From Amoebophilaceae bacterium UBA1467 (GTDB lineage: Bacteria; Bacteroidota; Bacteroidia; Cytophagales; Amoebophilaceae), in contig DCSL01000021.1 in the NCBI GenBank assembly GCA_002325615.1, forward strand, positions 1 through 9,738: a stretch of 9,738 nt of DNA. Direction: 5' to 3'. Both the position numbers and the translations under genes were made by a program. The notes below the pieces were generated by a model, which searched no databases, was not told where the DNA came from, and worked only from the letters and a program-made list of their open reading frames with translations. Of the stretch, positions 6,138 through 9,738 are shown piece after piece. Each line of letters opens with the position of its first letter. Position 1 is the first letter of the stretch.

Positions 6138-6902
6138 TTATTCCAAAGAGTTAACAATAGAAACGAAGGATTCTGCTTCCAAGGAAGCTTTCCCTATCAG
6201 CCCTCCATCTACATCGGGACAAGCAAAGAAAGTACGCGCGTTTTGTGCATCACAACTTCCTCCATATAAAATAGGAATACTTTGGGCAATTCTCTCTCCA
6301 TATTTATGAGCTATTGTACTTCTGATGGAATGGTGCATAGCTTGTACTTGGGTAGGTGCTGGTGTGCTTCCGGTACCAATGGCCCAAACAGGCTCGTAGG
6401 CAATAACAATTTGTGCTATTTGCGCGACAGAAAGATGAAATAAGCTTGTGGCAAGCTGTTTTTTCACAAAGAATTCTTGGTGTCCTGCTTCCCGGGTCTG
6501 TTTGCTTTCTCCGCAACAAAAGATAGGCCGCAGGCCACTCATAAGTGCTACAGTCATCTTCTGAGCCAATAGTGCACTACCTTCGCCAAGATAATTCCTT
6601 CTTTCGCTGTGTCCGACTAGGACAAAGTTGGTGCCCACAGACCGCAACATAGGGGCTGCTATCTCCCCTGTAAAGGCACCAAAAGCATGCTGGTGACAGT
6701 TTTGTGCTCCTATATGGATATGCCCAGACGTAGGAAGTAGCTTCCTGATCGCATCCAGATGGATAAAAGGAGGGAGCAGAACGACCTGGACTGCATGTTC
6801 CACTGACTTATGCAGCATCTGAATGACCCTGGTAGCAAGCTGTAACCCTTCTCCAAAGTCCTTATGCATTTTCCAGTTGGCAACAACTATTTTCTGACGC
6901 AT
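6138..6902 (-). CDS. tpiA: Triosephosphate isomerase
   Basis: This gene encodes 254 residues, the standard length. The enzyme interconverts dihydroxyacetone phosphate and glyceraldehyde 3-phosphate in glycolysis and gluconeogenesis, as a cytoplasmic TIM-barrel dimer. The active site is complete: N9 and K11 in VVANWKM, the electrophile H98 in LVGHSERR, and the base E170 in IAYEPVWAIGTG, which also includes the flexible lid loop (171-178). The phosphate-binding YGGS (213-216) and DGGLIGKASL (232-241) are also present. The start ATG (6902-6900) gives the normal MRQKIVVANWKM opening. It starts 11 bases after the rodA stop and ends 15 bases before rbfA, so it shares their transcript. Nothing unusual is seen, so glycolytic carbon flow through this step appears functional. 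Confidence 0.97.
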   Translation of the reverse strand: MRQKIVVANWKMHKDFGEGLQLATRVIQMLHKSVEHAVQVVLLPPFIHLDAIRKLLPTSGHIHIGAQNCHQHAFGAFTGEIAAPMLRSVGTNFVLVGHSERRNYLGEGSALLAQKMTVALMSGLRPIFCCGESKQTREAGHQEFFVKKQLATSLFHLSVAQIAQIVIAYEPVWAIGTGSTPAPTQVQAMHHSIRSTIAHKYGERIAQSIPILYGGSCDAQNARTFFACPDVDGGLIGKASLEAESFVSIVNSLE

Positions 6903-6913
6903 GTATACAAGCT

Positions 6914-8194
6914 CTAATCTAAGGAAGTAACCTGCTGCCGGGAGTGGTAATTTTTTCTTTCTGCATCAAACTTCAACAATACGAACAACATGATTGAAAA
7001 TGACCACAAGGAAGAACCGCCATAGCTGATGAACGGCAGCGGAATGCCAATCACAGGCATCAGTCCAATAGTCATGCCAATATTAATCATAAAATGAAAA
7101 AACAGTATAGAGGCTACCGAATAGCCATATACCCTTGCAAATCGCAGCCTTTGTCGCTCTGCGATATAGAGTATCCTTGATATCAGCCCTAAGAAAATGC
7201 CAATGACCAACAACGCTCCAATCCACCCATGCTCCTCTCCTATCGTACAAAAAATAAAATCAGTACTCTGCTCCGGCACGAAGCCATATTTTGTTTGGCT
7301 TCCGTGCAGGAAGCCCTTGCCCCAAAGTCCTCCAGAGCCAATGGCTATTTTAGATTGGGTCACATTCCAGCCAATCCCTAGAGGATCAACATTAGGATCA
7401 AAAAGTGCCTTAATCCTATTTTGTTGATGGGGTTTTAGCATTTTCTCAACAAAAAGATTAAATCCTTCGATCAGAACCAGTGTGCCCAAAGTCATCAACA
7501 CAACAAGCATGATCTTCTTCACGGTTCTTCTCACCAAACCGATCAAGATAAGTGCCCCACTGAGTGTACCAATAATCAAGTAGATATGAGGGACTAAAAG
7601 TGTTAAAACAGAGATTGTTACTATGTATATGCCTACCAAAAGAAGCCAAGGGGAAAGCCCTTCTCTATAAAACACAATGACAAAAGCAACGAAAACTACA
7701 CCGGAACCTAAATCACCTTGCAACAAGATAATGACCACAGGAAACAGGATAAAACCCAATAATATAAGCTGGGGCTTCAGTCTGGTAAGTTGTGTATTGG
7801 CTTCATCTACATACTTAGCAATGGCCATAGCGCAAGCCAACTTAGCTAACTCAGAAGGTTACCCCCCCCACTGGAGCCATGCCCTATGTCCTCCTATACT
7901 GACACCCCAAAATAATGTGCCCAACAGCAGTAATATGCTAAAACCGTAAAAAGAATATGCCAAAGACTGGTAAAATCTTGTCTCAAAAAACAAGGAAATA
8001 AAAAATATAAAGATGGTGGTTGTAATCCATAGCAACTGCTTAACTGCACTTCTAGACACGTCGAACAAGCCATGCTCATACGCTGGTTCGTAGCTAACAG
8101 CGTAGATGTTGACCCAACCAAAGACGACCAAACTGGCGTATAAAACTAAAAGTAGCCAGTCAATCTGAGCGAATATGTTGCTTTTTGTTCTCAA
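6914..8194 (-). pseudogene. rodA: RodA SEDS glycosyltransferase gene interrupted by an in-frame TAA
   Basis: RodA polymerises glycan strands of lateral-wall peptidoglycan together with PBP2. Starting at TTG 8194-8192, the first 111 codons encode three membrane helices (about 13-33, 53-70, 75-97) and stop at TAA 7861-7859. In the same frame, the next codons read PSELAK and then the rest of RodA (TTG at 7840 or ATG at 7828 to TAG 6914), with normal signatures: KPHQQNRIKALFDP, KIAIGSGGLWGKGF, VPEQSTDFIFCTIGEE and IGIPLPFISYGGSS. The full stretch is about 425 codons, near the family length. In SEDS proteins PSE is preceded by Q, so TAA may be a former CAA codon; about three codons also seem missing before it. 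The active-site Asp lies in QGDLGSG rather than the usual QPDxG. It could be a true pseudogene, two separately translated pieces, readthrough, or an assembly error. Confidence 0.85.
7859..7869 (-). other. Run of eight G followed by in-frame TAA within rodA
   Basis: On the - strand the codons are CAG TGG GGG GGG TAA CCT TCT GAG, so eight G (7862-7869 as C on the + strand) sit directly before the stop. Changing the run by one base does not restore the frame: seven G lead to TAG and nine G lead to TGA within a few codons, and the two halves of rodA already share one frame. A base change plus a small in-frame loss, or a larger local error whose size is a multiple of three, would be required. Confidence 0.85.
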
Positions 8195-9738
8195 TGAAAA
8201 AAATCTCCTTTAAGTACATAGTTTTGAAGCCAAGCACGACTAACGGTTCCCTGAAGGTATTTTTCTATGAGCAGACCGGCAATAGAAGCAGCGGCCCTTG
8301 AACCCCAACCAGCATTCTCAACATACACAGCTAGCGCTATTTTAGGATTTTCGCTAGGAGCAAAAGCTATACCAACAGAGTGGTCCGCACCATGCGGATT
8401 TTCCGCAGTGCCTGTCTTAGCACAGATAGCTATCCCCTTGATATGTGCACGCCATGCCGTTCCTCCTTCTACTGCCCCTTGCATAGCATTAGCTATCAAT
8501 TCAAAATGTGCTCGATCAATAGCTACTTCATGTTTGTCTTCCTCCTCTGGCAGTATGGATCGTGCTCCTATTTGCTTTACCAAGTGAGGGGTATAATAGT
8601 AGCCTCGATTAGCAACAATGGCAGCAAAGTTGGCCATCTGCAAAGGCGTAATCAGCAACTCCCCTTGGCCAATATCCAACGACCTAATTGTGGAAGCTTT
8701 CCAACACCCTTTTCCGTAACGCTTATCATAAAACTTAGCATCTGGCACACAACCACCCTTTTCGCCTGGAAGGTCTATGCCGAGTGCGGTTCCCAAACCA
8801 AACCTTTTGAGATAGCCGCACCATTTTTCAAGCCCTAAGCGTGTGTCTTTGTAGGAGTTATTGGATACTTTTTGATTAACAATATTTCTAAAAACGTGGT
8901 GGAAGTAGGGATTACAGGAGTGCTGGATAGCTTGATGTAAGCTTAAAGGGGAGGGATGTGGATGACACTTGAGTAGCTTCTTGTTACAGGTATAAGAGGT
9001 ATTCTTGTAAACTACCTTCTCTTGTAGGGCAATCAGCGCTTGGTGGAGCTTAAAAATAGATCCTGGAGTGTACATAGCCATGATGGGCCTATGAAAAAGG
9101 GGGGCGAGTGTGTCTTTTTCTAAGGCAACAAAGTGGTTACTAAAGTCTTTTTCTGTTAGCAGATTAGGATTGTAAGAAGGACTAGATACCAATGCTAAAA
9201 TTTCGCCTGTTTGGGGTACTAGGGCCACAATGCTCCCCAATTTATTTTCCATAAGCTGCTCGCCGTACATTTGCAATGCAGTGTCTATGGTAGTTTTGAG
9301 GTCTTCCCCAGGCACAGATACTCGGTCAAAGGCCCCTTCTTTGAAACTGCCTTGGGCTATTCCCTGTGCATTGCTAACCTGATACCTAATGCCACGCTCA
9401 CCCCTTAAAGCTTTTTCATAACTTTTTTCTAAGCCACTGATACCGATCATATCCCCCTGCTTGTAGTAATGCGACGTATCTTTAGCAAGCTGCTGAGGGC
9501 TTATTTCACCAACATACCCCAAGGTGTTGGCTAGCATAGGTGTGGGATATTGTCGTACCGTGCGTGCCTGCACAAAGAATCCTGGGTATTCAGCAACGTG
9601 ATCTTGGATCTCAGCCCATGTTTCTTGGGATAGGTTTTTGATAAAAAAAGAGGGTTTGACATAGGAGTAGGCCTTGGCTTTTTTAAAGGCTTCATCAAAT
9701 GTTTGAGGACTAATGCCGAAATCTTGGCAAAAGGCTAA
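8191..9738 (-). CDS. mrdA: Penicillin-binding protein 2 (mrdA), N-terminus outside window
   Basis: The frame is open from the window's right edge to TGA 8193-8191, giving 515 visible residues; the N-terminal membrane anchor lies outside. PBP2 is the transpeptidase that cross-links glycan made by RodA in the elongation machinery, acting in the periplasm. The dimerisation domain is seen in residues about 1-145 (ARTVRQYPTPMLANTLGYVG, then GISGLEKSYEKALRGERG). The transpeptidase domain follows with all three active-site motifs: S227-I-F-K230 after PG, S274-C-N276 in QHSCNPYF, and K441-T-G-T444. The KCHPHPSPLSL segment before SCN is typical of Bacteroidota PBP2. A GTG at 9573 is internal, since homology continues upstream (for example PSFFIKNLSQETWAEI). 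The gene overlaps the rodA start by four bases (TTGA). The protein appears functional although its partner gene is interrupted. Confidence 0.95.
   Translation of the reverse strand, partial: LAFCQDFGISPQTFDEAFKKAKAYSYVKPSFFIKNLSQETWAEIQDHVAEYPGFFVQARTVRQYPTPMLANTLGYVGEISPQQLAKDTSHYYKQGDMIGISGLEKSYEKALRGERGIRYQVSNAQGIAQGSFKEGAFDRVSVPGEDLKTTIDTALQMYGEQLMENKLGSIVALVPQTGEILALVSSPSYNPNLLTEKDFSNHFVALEKDTLAPLFHRPIMAMYTPGSIFKLHQALIALQEKVVYKNTSYTCNKKLLKCHPHPSPLSLHQAIQHSCNPYFHHVFRNIVNQKVSNNSYKDTRLGLEKWCGYLKRFGLGTALGIDLPGEKGGCVPDAKFYDKRYGKGCWKASTIRSLDIGQGELLITPLQMANFAAIVANRGYYYTPHLVKQIGARSILPEEEDKHEVAIDRAHFELIANAMQGAVEGGTAWRAHIKGIAICAKTGTAENPHGADHSVGIAFAPSENPKIALAVYVENAGWGSRAAASIAGLLIEKYLQGTVSRAWLQNYVLKGDFFH
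8203..8211 (-). promoter_or_regulatory. rodA: Shine-Dalgarno-like AAAGGAGAT before rodA
   Basis: On the - strand, AAAGGAGAT (8211-8203) lies inside the last codons of mrdA, with ten bases between GGAG and the TTG at 8194. That is one of very few Shine-Dalgarno-like sequences in the window and it supports TTG as the rodA start. It also encodes Lys-Gly-Asp of PBP2, so it may be partly coincidental, and Bacteroidota make little use of such sites. Confidence 0.4.

Noticed and set aside
8267..8838. Two + strand frames opposite mrdA
   Set aside because: Both lie over the PBP2 transpeptidase domain, which is strongly supported on the - strand.
9573..9738. mrdA start at the GTG at 9573 with a shortened PBP2
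   Set aside because: The frame remains open to the window edge and the upstream residues match PBP2, so the gene simply continues outside the window.

Overview
This window carries housekeeping genes of a bacterium that looks like a member of the Bacteroidota, probably Cytophagales-like. The grounds are the gene order (pheT, small coiled-coil gene, zapA, RNase Y gene; then rpsU next to a tyrosine recombinase), A-rich start regions mostly without Shine-Dalgarno sequences, a TAnnTTTG-type promoter element ahead of rpsU, and a CHPH motif in PBP2 of the Bacteroidota kind. An endosymbiont related to Amoebophilus/Cardinium is possible, given the tight packing, the broken rodA and the isolated nuoM, but the sequence alone does not prove it.

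Layout. Bases 1-5717 are read on the + strand: the 3' end of pheT (phenylalanyl-tRNA synthetase beta chain), a ZapB-like coiled-coil gene, zapA, a 110-base structured intergenic region (candidate 6S-like RNA), rny (RNase Y), a strong hairpin and a promoter-like region, rpsU (ribosomal protein bS21), a XerC/D-type recombinase, and nuoM (proton-pumping subunit of complex I). Bases 5730-9738 are read on the - strand as one tight run, transcribed from right to left: mrdA (PBP2, cut by the window edge), rodA (interrupted by an in-frame stop), tpiA (triosephosphate isomerase) and rbfA (ribosome-binding factor). The two blocks converge with 12 bases between stop codons.

How the genes fit together. 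orf96 and zapA belong with division-ring assembly, and the recombinase probably resolves chromosome dimers at division. mrdA and rodA are the transpeptidase/glycosyltransferase pair of lateral-wall synthesis. pheT, rpsU, rbfA and rny serve translation and RNA turnover. tpiA and nuoM serve glycolysis and respiration.

No mobile element, CRISPR array, tRNA, rRNA, toxin-antitoxin pair or defence system was seen. The observations most worth following are the in-frame TAA in rodA beside a run of eight G, the folded zapA-rny spacer, and two mutually exclusive readings of the rpsU leader.
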